NCBI GenBank assembly: GCA_946414075.1
Contig: CAMKNA010000019.1
Span: 1-40,978 of the forward strand
Direction of reading: 5' to 3'
Length of the DNA stretch: 40,978 nt
Origin: an uncultured Fibrobacter sp.
Lineage (GTDB): Bacteria > Fibrobacterota > Fibrobacteria > Fibrobacterales > Fibrobacteraceae
Shown here in pieces: positions 15,044 through 23,097 of this stretch. Made by a program: the position numbers and the translations under genes. Numbering within the stretch: position 1 is the stretch's first letter; each line of letters begins with the position of its first letter. Under the pieces are notes generated by a model. The model was given only the letters and a program-made list of their open reading frames with translations. It did no database searches and was not told the origin of the DNA.

Positions 15044-16126
15044 ATGATTTCGATCCGTCACCTGAAAAAAGTTTTCCCTAATGCAACACCTCTGCTAGAC
15101 GTGAATGCCGAAATAGGCCGCGGAGAAGTGGTGTCTATTATCGGCCCGTCCGGCACGGGAAAGTCTACGTTTCTCCGTTGCCTCAACCGTCTGGAAAACC
15201 CGACGGCAGGGGAGATTCTGATTGACGGCAAGTCCATCACAGCGCCTTCGGCAGATGTACCGGTACTTCGTCGCAAGATGGGCATGGTTTTCCAGAGTTT
15301 TAATTTGTTCAACCACCTGACTGTTCTGGAAAACATCATGGTGGCCCAGGTTGATCTGCTCCATCGATCAAAGAAAGAGGCCTACGAGAAGTCTATGCAG
15401 CTTCTGCATCGGGTGGGGCTTGCGGACAGGGCTTTGAACCTGCCCGAAGAACTTTCCGGCGGACAAAAACAGCGTGCAGCTATCGCTCGTACCCTTGCCA
15501 TGGATCCCGAAATCGTACTGTTCGACGAACCCACCAGCGCCCTAGACCCGACAATGGTAGGGGAGGTCCTTGCGGTTATCAGGAACCTCTCCAAGCAGGG
15601 GCTCACCATGCTCATCGTCACTCACGAGATGAAGTTTGCACGGGATATTTCTACCCGCATCTTCTATATGGACGAAGGTGTCATTTACGAAGAGGGTACG
15701 CCGGAGCAGATTTTTGAGCATCCGCAAAAAGAGAAGACTCGTCAGTTCATAAGGCGTCTCAAGGTATTCGAAGAAAAATTTTCTGGCGGCTCCATGGATT
15801 ATGTGGGTATTGTCAACCGCTTGCATAACTTTGCCGAGAAGAACCAAATCTCTGGGAAAATGTCCAGAAACATGCTCTATGTTTTCGAGGAAATTGTGGC
15901 TCAGTCTTTGGTTTACAAGATTCCCGATACAGAGGAGATTCTCTTGACAATGGAGTATTCCGGTGAAAACGAGGGGCTTATGGCTAAAATTGAGTATGGT
16001 GGCACGTCCCTGAATCCCCTGGATGGCATAGACGATGTGTCCCGAAGTGTTGTGTCCCTTGCAACCAGCGATATCAAGCATGAGTACATAGACGGCAAAA
16101 ACTGCATGGAAGTGCATATCAGGTAA
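15044..16126 (+). CDS. Polar amino acid ABC transporter ATPase with GHKL/anti-sigma-like C-terminal domain
   Basis: This is a 360-residue protein. Residues 1-245 are a standard GlnQ/HisP-type ATPase: Walker A GPSGTGKST (34-42), Q-loop Q84 in VFQSFNLF, signature LSGGQKQR (137-144), Walker B IVLFDEP (157-163), and H-loop H194. GlnQ proteins normally stop near residue 245. Here 115 extra residues (about 250-360) resemble a histidine-kinase-like ATPase of the RsbW/anti-sigma type: a helix with FEEIVAQSLVY at the N-box position, strands with LTMEY and MAKIEYGG, TSLNPLDG like the G1 loop (GxxFNPLE), and a terminal DGKNCMEVHI strand. The N-box asparagine and G-box glycines are not clearly conserved, so ATP binding by this part is doubtful. 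It probably energises the permease encoded 7 bases downstream. The extra domain could be regulatory; that is inference. Confidence 0.85.
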   Translation: MISIRHLKKVFPNATPLLDVNAEIGRGEVVSIIGPSGTGKSTFLRCLNRLENPTAGEILIDGKSITAPSADVPVLRRKMGMVFQSFNLFNHLTVLENIMVAQVDLLHRSKKEAYEKSMQLLHRVGLADRALNLPEELSGGQKQRAAIARTLAMDPEIVLFDEPTSALDPTMVGEVLAVIRNLSKQGLTMLIVTHEMKFARDISTRIFYMDEGVIYEEGTPEQIFEHPQKEKTRQFIRRLKVFEEKFSGGSMDYVGIVNRLHNFAEKNQISGKMSRNMLYVFEEIVAQSLVYKIPDTEEILLTMEYSGENEGLMAKIEYGGTSLNPLDGIDDVSRSVVSLATSDIKHEYIDGKNCMEVHIR

Positions 16127-16133
16127 GGGAGTA

Positions 16134-18515
16134 ATGAAGATGCTTTTAAGAATTTTATTCCTGTTTTGCCTGATTCTTCTCGGTTGCAATGATTCGAAGG
16201 ACCAACTTCAGTCTATTGAGCAGGTCAGGTCGGGTCGTGATGCCGAAGATGCCGTAGTCGAAAATAGAGATTCCCTGCTGAAGGATGTCCCACCCCAGTT
16301 CAGGAATAAGAGACTCAAGTACAATTCTCTTGCCGACATGAATCGGAACAAGAAACTGGTTCTGGGCATGCAGACGGGCTTTGTCTTTGTGGACAAGGAA
16401 ACCCGCCGCCTGCTTCCGGGGGCAAAGATAGAGTACTACAATTCCACACCCGACATGGCGTATCTGGTTTCTACGGGCAAGCTGGACGGCTTTATTAACG
16501 ACGAGCCTGTCATTCGTTATGTGGCACTGGGAGTTCCGAATCTGGCTTACATCCATGCGGGCTTTGAACCGCTGAACATTGTGGTGGCCTTCCCGATGAA
16601 CCCTGCAGGCAAGGCCCTTCGCGATGAAATGAACGAGTTCATCGAGAAAATGCGGGCGGAAGGCACCCTGGCTGCCTTGGACAGCCTGTGGCTCGGTAAT
16701 GATGAAGCCAAGAAGGTCGTGGAGTTCCCTAAGGCGCAACCCGGCAAGCGGACACTCAAGATGGGCACTAGCGCTATCTCTGCACCTTTCGAGTACATCA
16801 AAGACGGCAAGGTCGTTGGTTACGAGATGGATCTTATGGCCCGTTTCTGCAAGGAATACGGCTATGGTCTTGAACTAAATGATGTTCCCTTTGAGTCCCT
16901 GTTGCTTGGGCTAGAGACGAATACCTATGACTTTGTGGCCTCTACCTTGAGCGATATGCCCTCTATCAGTGAGCATTTCTATGAGTCCAACGCCATCTAT
17001 GTTTCTGAATGTGTCATGGCGGTACAGGCTTTTGCTGAAGACTCCAAGCCCCAAGTCACGCTGCAACCCGATGAGATCTTTGAAAAACTGAACCATGAAG
17101 GCAAAAAGATTGGCGTGGGAACGGGTTCGGTCTTTGATAGAATCTCGAAGGAGCACTTCCCGAAAGCCGATGTCCAGTATTTTAACACATATATCGACAT
17201 GGCGAACCATGTTAGGGCGGGTAAACTAGACGCCATGATTATGGACGAGCCGGTTGCAAGGCTTTTCCTTTCGAGTGTCAAGGGAATTTCTGTTGTAGAT
17301 GAAAAACTAGATGAAGCGGATTATGCCTTCGCATTTTCCAAGACAGAACAAGGCGAAAAGCTGAACGCCCAGATGGCGGAGTTTATCGAGAAGAACATCA
17401 AGAAGGGCCTGAAGACGGACTTGGAGAAGGTCTGGTTCGGTTCGGATGAAAGTCTCAAGAAAATCGACCTGTCCAAGCTGGAAGCCAAGAACGGGACCAT
17501 TCGCCTGGGAACCAACACCGAGAACCCGCCTTTTGCCTACATCAAGGATAACGCAGTAGTAGGTTACGATATCGACTGGGTGGTGCGTTTCTGCGAAGCC
17601 TACGGCTATGGACTCCAGATTGTGGACATGAAGTTTGAATCCGTCATGTCGGCTCTGGTTTCTGGGCAGGTGGATATTGTTGTAGGTGGCATGACTGTTA
17701 CGGAAGAACGCAAGGAAATGGTGCTGTTCTCGCCTCCTGTGTTTGACGGCGGAACGGTGGTCGTCGTGAAAACTCCAGAGGCTGGTGACGATGCCGCGGC
17801 CATTGATAGCCTTGGATTTTTTGATTCCCTAAAGCTTAGTTTTGAGAAGACCTTCGTTCGAGAAGCTCGCTGGAAATTGGTGGCAAACGGTATCGGGGTC
17901 ACCATCTTCATTTCCATCCTATCTGCGGTTTTCGGGACTGTTCTCGGATTCCTGATTTGTCTGATGCGCCTTTCCAAGAACAAGGTGGCCGATGCCATCG
18001 CTATCACCTATATCCGTATTCTGCAGGGGACGCCGATGGTGGTGCTTCTGATGATTCTGTTCTATGTGGTGTTTGCTCGTACAGGTCTTGACGGAGTCTG
18101 GGTAGCTATCATTGGGTTTGGCATGAACTTCGGGGCCTACGTTTCCGAGATGATGCGCACGGGAATAGAGGCGGTGGACAGGGGGCAAATGGAGGCTGCT
18201 CTGGCCCTTGGTTACACGAAACCCCGTGCCTTCTTCAAGATTGTGGTTCCACAGGCGGCAAGACATTTTTTGCCGGTGTACCAGGGTGAGTTTATTTCTC
18301 TGGTGAAGATGACATCTGTGGTGGGTTACATTGCCATCCACGATTTGACCAAGGCCTCCGACATTATCCGCAGTCGCACCTACGAGGCGTTTTTCCCGTT
18401 GGTGACCACAGCTATCATTTATTTTGTTATTGCCTGGGTTTTGACGCGGGCCTTGACCGCTATCCAGAAGCGCGTCGACCCCAGAAAACGGTGCAAAAGG
18501 CTGAAAAAAATCTAA
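16134..18515 (+). CDS. Lipoprotein-anchored substrate-binding/permease fusion, polar amino acid ABC transporter
   Basis: This is a 793-residue protein. A lipobox (LLGC, C18) ends the signal peptide; the second ATG at 16140 has better spacing to AAGGGAG and may be the true start. Residues about 72-190 look like only the second lobe of a family 3 solute-binding protein (KLDGFINDEP). Residues 205-440 hold both lobes (PFEYIKDGKVVGYEMD; KLDAMIMDEP). Residues 455-546 hold only the first lobe (PPFAYIKDNAVVGYDID; GGMTVTEERKE; LFSPP). Residues 583-780 are a HisM/GlnP-type permease with several membrane spans, LQGTPMVV, and the EAA loop EAALALGYTKPRAFFKIVVPQA. It is the partner of the ATPase upstream. 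Fused binding-permease proteins are known (GlnP of lactic acid bacteria), but this lobe order is odd. The stop overlaps the promoter of the next gene. Confidence 0.88.
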   Translation: MKMLLRILFLFCLILLGCNDSKDQLQSIEQVRSGRDAEDAVVENRDSLLKDVPPQFRNKRLKYNSLADMNRNKKLVLGMQTGFVFVDKETRRLLPGAKIEYYNSTPDMAYLVSTGKLDGFINDEPVIRYVALGVPNLAYIHAGFEPLNIVVAFPMNPAGKALRDEMNEFIEKMRAEGTLAALDSLWLGNDEAKKVVEFPKAQPGKRTLKMGTSAISAPFEYIKDGKVVGYEMDLMARFCKEYGYGLELNDVPFESLLLGLETNTYDFVASTLSDMPSISEHFYESNAIYVSECVMAVQAFAEDSKPQVTLQPDEIFEKLNHEGKKIGVGTGSVFDRISKEHFPKADVQYFNTYIDMANHVRAGKLDAMIMDEPVARLFLSSVKGISVVDEKLDEADYAFAFSKTEQGEKLNAQMAEFIEKNIKKGLKTDLEKVWFGSDESLKKIDLSKLEAKNGTIRLGTNTENPPFAYIKDNAVVGYDIDWVVRFCEAYGYGLQIVDMKFESVMSALVSGQVDIVVGGMTVTEERKEMVLFSPPVFDGGTVVVVKTPEAGDDAAAIDSLGFFDSLKLSFEKTFVREARWKLVANGIGVTIFISILSAVFGTVLGFLICLMRLSKNKVADAIAITYIRILQGTPMVVLLMILFYVVFARTGLDGVWVAIIGFGMNFGAYVSEMMRTGIEAVDRGQMEAALALGYTKPRAFFKIVVPQAARHFLPVYQGEFISLVKMTSVVGYIAIHDLTKASDIIRSRTYEAFFPLVTTAIIYFVIAWVLTRALTAIQKRVDPRKRCKRLKKI

Positions 18516-18520
18516 ATTTG
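18513..18520 (+). promoter_or_regulatory. Start-proximal promoter element for the Omp85 gene
   Basis: TAAATTTG at 18513-18520 is a perfect TAnnTTTG match. It overlaps the stop codon of the permease gene and lies 5 bases before the ATG at 18526. No Shine-Dalgarno sequence is present, so the predicted transcript is leaderless. No TTTG is found at the -33 position. Confidence 0.45.
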
Positions 18521-18525
18521 CATCA

Positions 18526-19860
18526 ATGACCGGCCTGAAAACCACATTTCTCAGCCTACTTGCCCTTGCGGCTATTGTTTTTGCCGAACCCGTCGATTCG
18601 TCGGCTTGTTCCGAAGGAACGGTTATTTCCGCAATTCGGTTTGAGGGCCTGGAGCATACGAACCCCCGCGTGGTACAGCGTGAATTGTTGAACAAGGCGG
18701 GGGAGCCCTTCTCTGCTGAGAAGTATGAGATTGAAAAGCGTCGCCTGCAGGACCTGGACCTGTTTACGGACATCGAGGTGTCCTGTGGAGCAACTGTACT
18801 GACATACCGTTTCAAGGAAATTTTCCGCTGGATTCCCGCCCCTGCAGGAAAGGAAACTGACCGCGATGGACTTATGATAGGTCTTGCCCTCGCAAACTTG
18901 AATTTGTTTGGTGAGGACATCCGGGCTGAACTCCAATATCGCACGGCGACAGACCCCTTCTTTGACAAGAACGAGTATGCCGTTTATGTGAGTTCCCCGT
19001 ACCTGTTTGGGCTTCCCTTGGGTTGGAACATCGAGTTCCTGGTGACGGACAGCTACGACGATATTCGCGGGTTCCAGGAGAACAGTATCTTGCTGGACCT
19101 GGATTTGGATTATCGGTTTTTGCCGCATTTTTCCGTGTTGGCATCGGTGGCGGGTCGTGAGCTGAAGGATGCGGCATTCTTGCCGGAACTGGGCCTCGGT
19201 TTTGCCTTTGACTACCGCGACAGTAAACTGGATACCCGCAAGGGCGTGTACTTTGAGTACATGGTTACCCATGTGGGCGAGGGTGACGACAGCGATTCCG
19301 ATTGCGATGTGTCAGATGGTGAAAGTTGCAAGGGCATGGGTGGCGAAAACTTTAGGGAATTCCTGACAGACGCTCGAGGCTACTTCACACTTTGGCGTTT
19401 TGTGACGGGGGCTACGGCGCTTGCCCGCTACCGTCAGGGCGATGTTGAATTTTACGACTATTACTACCACGGCGGAGCCAACACCTTCCGCGGTCGTGGC
19501 GGCAGCGCGCTCGGCGGGAAAGAGAACGATGCTGATTCGGTCCGTTTGGGTGTTCACGAGGTCCTGCTGACTCTTGAAGAACGCTTTGTGCTGATGGAAC
19601 GCCACGCGGCAAGTCTCTGTGGTATCAACTTCTTCTATGGAGTGCAGTTGGTTGCTGGCCTGGATGGAAGCCTCCTATGGGACAAGGGTCGCCCTGGATG
19701 GGACGATTATGAGGGGGCTGTCTATGGCGGTATCCATCTGGTAATCCCTGCCCTGGACCGTATCCGCTTTGAGGTGGGCTATAGACCCGATAGGGGGGAG
19801 CCCGCATTCTACTTCGGTTTGTTTGACAAGGTGACATCTTCACGGTGGAGAAGTAGATAA
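18526..19860 (+). CDS. Omp85 superfamily outer membrane protein with one POTRA domain
   Basis: This 444-residue protein has a signal peptide ending about residue 20 (VFA). Residues 33-97 form a single POTRA domain: ISAIRFEGLEHTNPRVVQREL, then FSAEKYEIEKRRLQDLDLFTDIEV, the usual beta-alpha-alpha-beta-beta pattern. From about 105 to the end are amphipathic strands of a beta-barrel, with FRGRGG (near 322-327) at the position of the conserved VRGF/Y loop motif and a terminal RFEVGYRP..GEPAFYFGLF strand. Omp85 proteins insert or export proteins or lipids at the outer membrane. The normal BamA has five POTRAs and about 800 residues, so this is a TamA-like or specialised short member rather than BamA. 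It follows the ABC transporter pair by 10 bases but probably has its own promoter. Confidence 0.82.
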   Translation: MTGLKTTFLSLLALAAIVFAEPVDSSACSEGTVISAIRFEGLEHTNPRVVQRELLNKAGEPFSAEKYEIEKRRLQDLDLFTDIEVSCGATVLTYRFKEIFRWIPAPAGKETDRDGLMIGLALANLNLFGEDIRAELQYRTATDPFFDKNEYAVYVSSPYLFGLPLGWNIEFLVTDSYDDIRGFQENSILLDLDLDYRFLPHFSVLASVAGRELKDAAFLPELGLGFAFDYRDSKLDTRKGVYFEYMVTHVGEGDDSDSDCDVSDGESCKGMGGENFREFLTDARGYFTLWRFVTGATALARYRQGDVEFYDYYYHGGANTFRGRGGSALGGKENDADSVRLGVHEVLLTLEERFVLMERHAASLCGINFFYGVQLVAGLDGSLLWDKGRPGWDDYEGAVYGGIHLVIPALDRIRFEVGYRPDRGEPAFYFGLFDKVTSSRWRSR

Positions 19861-19994
19861 GACCGTTCGCGCTAGACTCTGGACAACAAGTACAGGGCTG
19901 GCGCTCACTCTCGCAACCACGCCTCGTTAATACGAGGCGCTTGTTGCTCACGGGCGACTGTTTGCACTAGACCCGGCGCAAAAACGCAAAAATT
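19861..19994 (+). other. Structured intergenic spacer
   Basis: No gene is visible here. It contains a 7-bp perfect hairpin (19920-19926 with 19933-19939, loop TTAATA) and an outer complementary pair, CAACAAG near 19884 and CTTGTTG at about 19940, which could enclose it. There is no T-run after the hairpin, so it is not an obvious intrinsic terminator. It is directly followed by an interspersed repeat. Confidence 0.35.
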
Positions 19995-20030
19995 GTCATC
20001 CTGACGACCCCGTAGGGGGAGGAAGGATCC
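19995..20030. repeat. Interspersed GTCATCCTGA...GGATCC element
   Basis: The element begins GTCATCCTGACG, contains a CCCC..GGGGG hairpin, and ends AAGGATCC. It shares its ends with elements at 36153 and 38400 and, more loosely, 25171. Similar short intergenic repeats starting GTCAT and ending GATC are common in many bacterial genomes. Confidence 0.5.
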
Positions 20031-20084
20031 AGACCTGACTCTTGGCCACTTTACATTCTCGTATATAAATTCTAAATTATGGCC

Positions 20085-20092
20085 TACATTTG
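20085..20092 (+). promoter_or_regulatory. Possible promoter element for ppa
   Basis: TACATTTG at 20085-20092 is a perfect TAnnTTTG. It lies 47 bases before the ppa ATG in an AT-rich stretch following TATATAAAT. A leader of about 40 bases with TTGGAG as ribosome-binding site would result. Confidence 0.45.
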
Positions 20093-20139
20093 AAGTAGAA
20101 AGAAAGTTACGGGCCAGATGTGGGCCCCTTGGAGTATAA

Positions 20140-20730
20140 ATGGCTATTAACTATCTGGATCTCCCCATCGGACGCAAGTACCCCTATGAAGTGGACTGCG
20201 TGGTGGAAATCGGCAAGGACACCAATCTCAAGTACGAATACGACGAGCGCTTGCATGTGTTCCGTCTGGACCGCTGCCTGCTCAGTTCCATGAGCTATCC
20301 TTGCACCTATGGCTTTATCCCCAGCACCAAGGCCGACGATGGAGACGCCCTGGACATGCTCATTTACAGTCCCGCCTCCATGATGACGGGTTCCGTATGT
20401 ACCTGCCGTGTCATTGGCGCTCTGGACATGACCGATGGCGGCAAGAAGGACTACAAGGTGCTTGGCGTCCCTACCTTCAACCCGCGTCCCATCAAGGACA
20501 TTGGCGATGTGGACCAGATGTTCCTGCGCATTACCAAGAACTTCTTCCAGAACTACAAGGAACTGGAAGGCAAGGATGTGCAGATTGGGGAATGGAAGAA
20601 CGCCGAGTTCGCCCGGGAACGCGTGATTGCTGCCCATAGGGCCTACTTCCAGATGCAGGTCCAGGTTCCCGAGACCTGCTACCAGGAACCGGAAAGCGGC
20701 GACCACCTTCCTCCTGAGGAACTGATTTAA
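20140..20730 (+). CDS. ppa: Inorganic pyrophosphatase, family I
   Basis: This 196-residue soluble enzyme hydrolyses pyrophosphate to two phosphates, pulling biosynthetic reactions forward. YPYEVDCVVEIGKDTNLKYEYD matches the N-terminal substrate strand region, and YPCTYGFIPST the conserved YPxNYGFIP. DDGDALDMLI is the family signature with the metal-binding aspartates, having Ala where Pro or Glu is usual. DVDQM and the later K/Y-rich helix complete the site. Length and motifs agree with soluble family I enzymes. The ATG at 20140 follows GGAG. It converges on ridA with a hairpin-bearing spacer between. Confidence 0.94.
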   Translation: MAINYLDLPIGRKYPYEVDCVVEIGKDTNLKYEYDERLHVFRLDRCLLSSMSYPCTYGFIPSTKADDGDALDMLIYSPASMMTGSVCTCRVIGALDMTDGGKKDYKVLGVPTFNPRPIKDIGDVDQMFLRITKNFFQNYKELEGKDVQIGEWKNAEFARERVIAAHRAYFQMQVQVPETCYQEPESGDHLPPEELI

Positions 20731-20742
20731 CGACCTTTCAAC

Positions 20743-20765
20743 GTCATGCTGACGAAGGTCAGCAT
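20743..20765. repeat. Hairpin-forming GTCATGCTGA element between convergent genes
   Basis: A perfect 8-bp inverted repeat (20746-20753 with 20758-20765) has a GAAG loop and is preceded by GT of a GTCATGCTGACG sequence resembling the start of the other interspersed elements. It sits between convergent ppa and ridA and could serve as a bidirectional terminator, although there is no long T-run. Confidence 0.45.
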
Positions 20766-20789
20766 CAGCAGTTCATGCAAGCGTCTTAA

Positions 20790-21299
20790 TTATTTCTTCT
20801 CAATCCAGTGGTAGCGTCCGCTGTAGGTAATCGCCTTGCGGATGGCCTGGAACGTGCAGCTGATTTCGACGGCTGCATTTTTCGGTAGGGCGGCAACGCC
20901 TACGGCGGTGCGGGCATGCTTGCCGTTTTCGCCCAAGATGCGCACGGCCAGCTCGGAAGCCCCGTTCAGCACGGCGGGCTGTTCGTGGAAGTCCTGTGCG
21001 GACTGCACAAAGCCCTGCATCTGCACCAGCATCAGGGTCTCGTCACTTTCCAGGAGCGTTATGGCGGCGGCGATGTTGTTCATTAGGCAAATCTGTGCCG
21101 CTTCGGTAGCCTTTTCTACGGAAATGTCCGTGGGTACTGCGCCGCAGAAATTGGAGAAGTCCCCGTTGATGGAGGGCAACTGCCCGGAAACCACGATGGT
21201 ATCGCCGTAGCGGGTGGCGGGAATGTAGGCCGCCAGCGGGGCCGGGCATTGGGGTAGGGTCAGCCCCAGTTCAGAAACTTTCTCTTGAATGTCCTTCAC
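20790..21299 (-). CDS. RidA/YjgF family protein (enamine/imine deaminase)
   Basis: This 169-residue cytoplasmic protein belongs to the long YjgF branch: PAPLAAYIPATRYGDTIVVSGQLP near the start, then ATEAAQICLMNNIAAAI, MQGFVQSAQDFHEQPAVLNGASEL, and GKHARTAVGVAALPKNAAVEIS. RidA enzymes hydrolyse reactive enamines and imines released by PLP enzymes; this longer branch is often uncharacterised. The start codon is GTG at 21299, preceded by GAAGGAG at good spacing. It is the third gene of a minus-strand operon after the NSS transporter and its small subunit, with a 27-base gap, which suggests a link to amino acid uptake and breakdown. Confidence 0.9.
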   Translation of the reverse strand: MKDIQEKVSELGLTLPQCPAPLAAYIPATRYGDTIVVSGQLPSINGDFSNFCGAVPTDISVEKATEAAQICLMNNIAAAITLLESDETLMLVQMQGFVQSAQDFHEQPAVLNGASELAVRILGENGKHARTAVGVAALPKNAAVEISCTFQAIRKAITYSGRYHWIEKK

Positions 21300-21326
21300 G
21301 GTATTACTCCTTCAAATTCTCGTCTA

Positions 21327-21428
21327 TTACTTTTTCTTAAAGACCTTTGCGAAACAAAATATACAAAGACCGATAATGGCGGCCCAAGAAGCGACCATAA
21401 AAATCAGTCCGCTTGTAGAAAACTCCAT
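21327..21428 (-). CDS. MetS-like small subunit of NSS transporter, 33 residues
   Basis: This very short gene starts 2 bases after the transporter stop and has a strong ribosome-binding site (GAGGAGG) within the end of that gene. The product has a single membrane span: a short N-terminal MEFSTSGLI, a hydrophobic run MVASWAAIIGLCIFCFA, and a basic KVFKKK end. This is the pattern of the MetS family of small subunits found next to bacterial sodium-neurotransmitter symporter (NSS) genes. MetS of Corynebacterium is needed for methionine/alanine uptake by MetP. Position, ribosome-binding site and sequence pattern together make it a real gene. Confidence 0.85.
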   Translation of the reverse strand: MEFSTSGLIFMVASWAAIIGLCIFCFAKVFKKK

Positions 21429-21430
21429 GG

Positions 21431-23092
21431 TTATACCTCCTCTTCGTCGTGTTCACCAGCTCGGCCCACAGACTTGTTCTGCTTGTGGAGGATGGTGGTG
21501 AGTCTTGCGGTACCGCCTTGCCTCCAGGCAAAGTAGATGGCGATGTTCAAGAGGATTACCAGCAAAAGCAGGAATCCGCGTACACCCCAGGTAAATCCAA
21601 TCTGCGAGAACTCGTTACCCAGGAAGGTGACCCGGGAATCGGGGGACACATTGCTCAACAGCAGCACGCCCATGCCGTCGTGGATCATCCACGCCACAAG
21701 CACAATGGCAAGGTAAATTGGGCACACATACATGATGATAGGGCGGATAAAGCGGGGGAGCTTTAGGGCAGCGCCGTCGTTCATCAGGGCAAAGGCCTCG
21801 CTTTCGGGCTTGCCGTCTTCGCCGATGGTTTCGGACTTGTGGCGACCCAGCACAAAGGCGAAAATGAATGCCTGGATGGTGCCCAGCACCACCAGCAAGA
21901 AGCTTCCGCCCCAGAAGTCCAGTTCGTCTACGGCACCAGCGGCAAGGCCGAAGATGCCCACCAGGCTACCCAAGAAGGTCACGATACCGGTGGCGGCAAT
22001 GGCCTTTTTGCGCTGGAATTTCAGGTCGTCTTCGCAGAAACTGATCAGGGGCTGAATGATGGAGATGGCGCTGGTGACGCCTGCGATAAAGAGCATGGCA
22101 AACCAGAGGGTCTGGAAAAATCCGCCGAAGGGAAGCTGCCCGAAAACAAAGGGCATGGTCTGGAATCCGAGACCGAAGGTGCCCAGCTTGGCGCATTCCT
22201 CGATGTTGTTGCCGGCAATGAGCACCGCCATGGGAATCACGATGGTGCCGCCCAAAATCACTTCGGCAAAGCCGTTGGTGGCGCCGGCGGTCAGGGACGA
22301 AAGCACCAGGTCTTCTTTGGGTTTCAGGTAACTGGCGTAGCAGAATACGATGCCCATGCCAAGACTCATGGTGAAGAACACCTGGCCCGATGCCGCAAGC
22401 CAAACCGCAGGGTTCAGCATTTCAGAAAAGTTGGGGTTCCACACGAAGGCAAGGCCCTTGCCGATATCGCTTACGGTAAGCACGCGCACCACCAGGATAA
22501 TGCCCATGATGAGGAGAATGGGCATGGTCACCTTGTTGACCCGTTCAATGCCCTTGCGCACGCCAAAGGACAAAAGACCCATGTTGCAGGCGAATGTAAT
22601 CAAGAAGAACAGGATGGCGGCGGGAATAGGCCCTACCTTGGTGTTTAGCATGATGTAGTTGCCAAAGAACTCCTTCATGGGTTCGTAGCCGCCCGCCACC
22701 ACTTCCATGAGCTTGCCGGTGGCGGAATAGTAGGTAAACGCCAGAATCCAGGACTGAATAAAGACGTAATAGAAACTGATGAACAGCGGGGGCAAAAGTC
22801 CGAGGGAGCCCAGGTGCTTTGCCCAGGGCTTTTTACCGAGAATGTAGTGGAAACCTCCCGGTGCGGTACCGTGGTGGTGGAGCCCTGCCGCACGGCCCAG
22901 GGTCCATTCCATCCAAGAGAGGGGAATGCCCAAAAGCAGGAAGGCGATGAGGTAGGGGATAATGAAGGCGCCGCCGCCGTTGGTGGCCGCCTGTACGGGA
23001 AAGCGTAAAAAGTTGCCGAGTCCTACGGCGGACCCTGCCACAGCCAGGATAACGCCAATCTTGGAACCCCAATTTTCTCTATTGTTTTGCAT
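21431..23092 (-). CDS. Sodium-dependent amino acid transporter, NSS (SNF) family, MetP-like
   Basis: This 553-residue inner membrane protein has about 12 membrane spans. The N-terminus NWGSKIGVILAVAGSAVGLGNFLRFP is the conserved first helix of LeuT-fold symporters with the unwound sodium/substrate site. NGGGAFIIPYLIAFLLLGIP and WMEWTLG follow, as in bacterial NSS proteins. FFTMSLGMGIVFCYASYL is the sixth-helix region. The length is longer than LeuT and similar to MetP-type transporters that need a small subunit, and such a gene follows immediately. It imports amino acids with sodium; the exact substrate is not readable. The gene probably starts a minus-strand operon with the small subunit and ridA. 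Confidence 0.93.
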   Translation of the reverse strand: MQNNRENWGSKIGVILAVAGSAVGLGNFLRFPVQAATNGGGAFIIPYLIAFLLLGIPLSWMEWTLGRAAGLHHHGTAPGGFHYILGKKPWAKHLGSLGLLPPLFISFYYVFIQSWILAFTYYSATGKLMEVVAGGYEPMKEFFGNYIMLNTKVGPIPAAILFFLITFACNMGLLSFGVRKGIERVNKVTMPILLIMGIILVVRVLTVSDIGKGLAFVWNPNFSEMLNPAVWLAASGQVFFTMSLGMGIVFCYASYLKPKEDLVLSSLTAGATNGFAEVILGGTIVIPMAVLIAGNNIEECAKLGTFGLGFQTMPFVFGQLPFGGFFQTLWFAMLFIAGVTSAISIIQPLISFCEDDLKFQRKKAIAATGIVTFLGSLVGIFGLAAGAVDELDFWGGSFLLVVLGTIQAFIFAFVLGRHKSETIGEDGKPESEAFALMNDGAALKLPRFIRPIIMYVCPIYLAIVLVAWMIHDGMGVLLLSNVSPDSRVTFLGNEFSQIGFTWGVRGFLLLLVILLNIAIYFAWRQGGTARLTTILHKQNKSVGRAGEHDEEEV

Positions 23093-23097
23093 GACTC

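Noticed and set aside
21839..22648. 269-codon plus-strand frame
   Set aside because: Antisense to the NSS transporter gene. The translation is a His/Glu/Gly/Ala-rich string with no signal peptide or domain.
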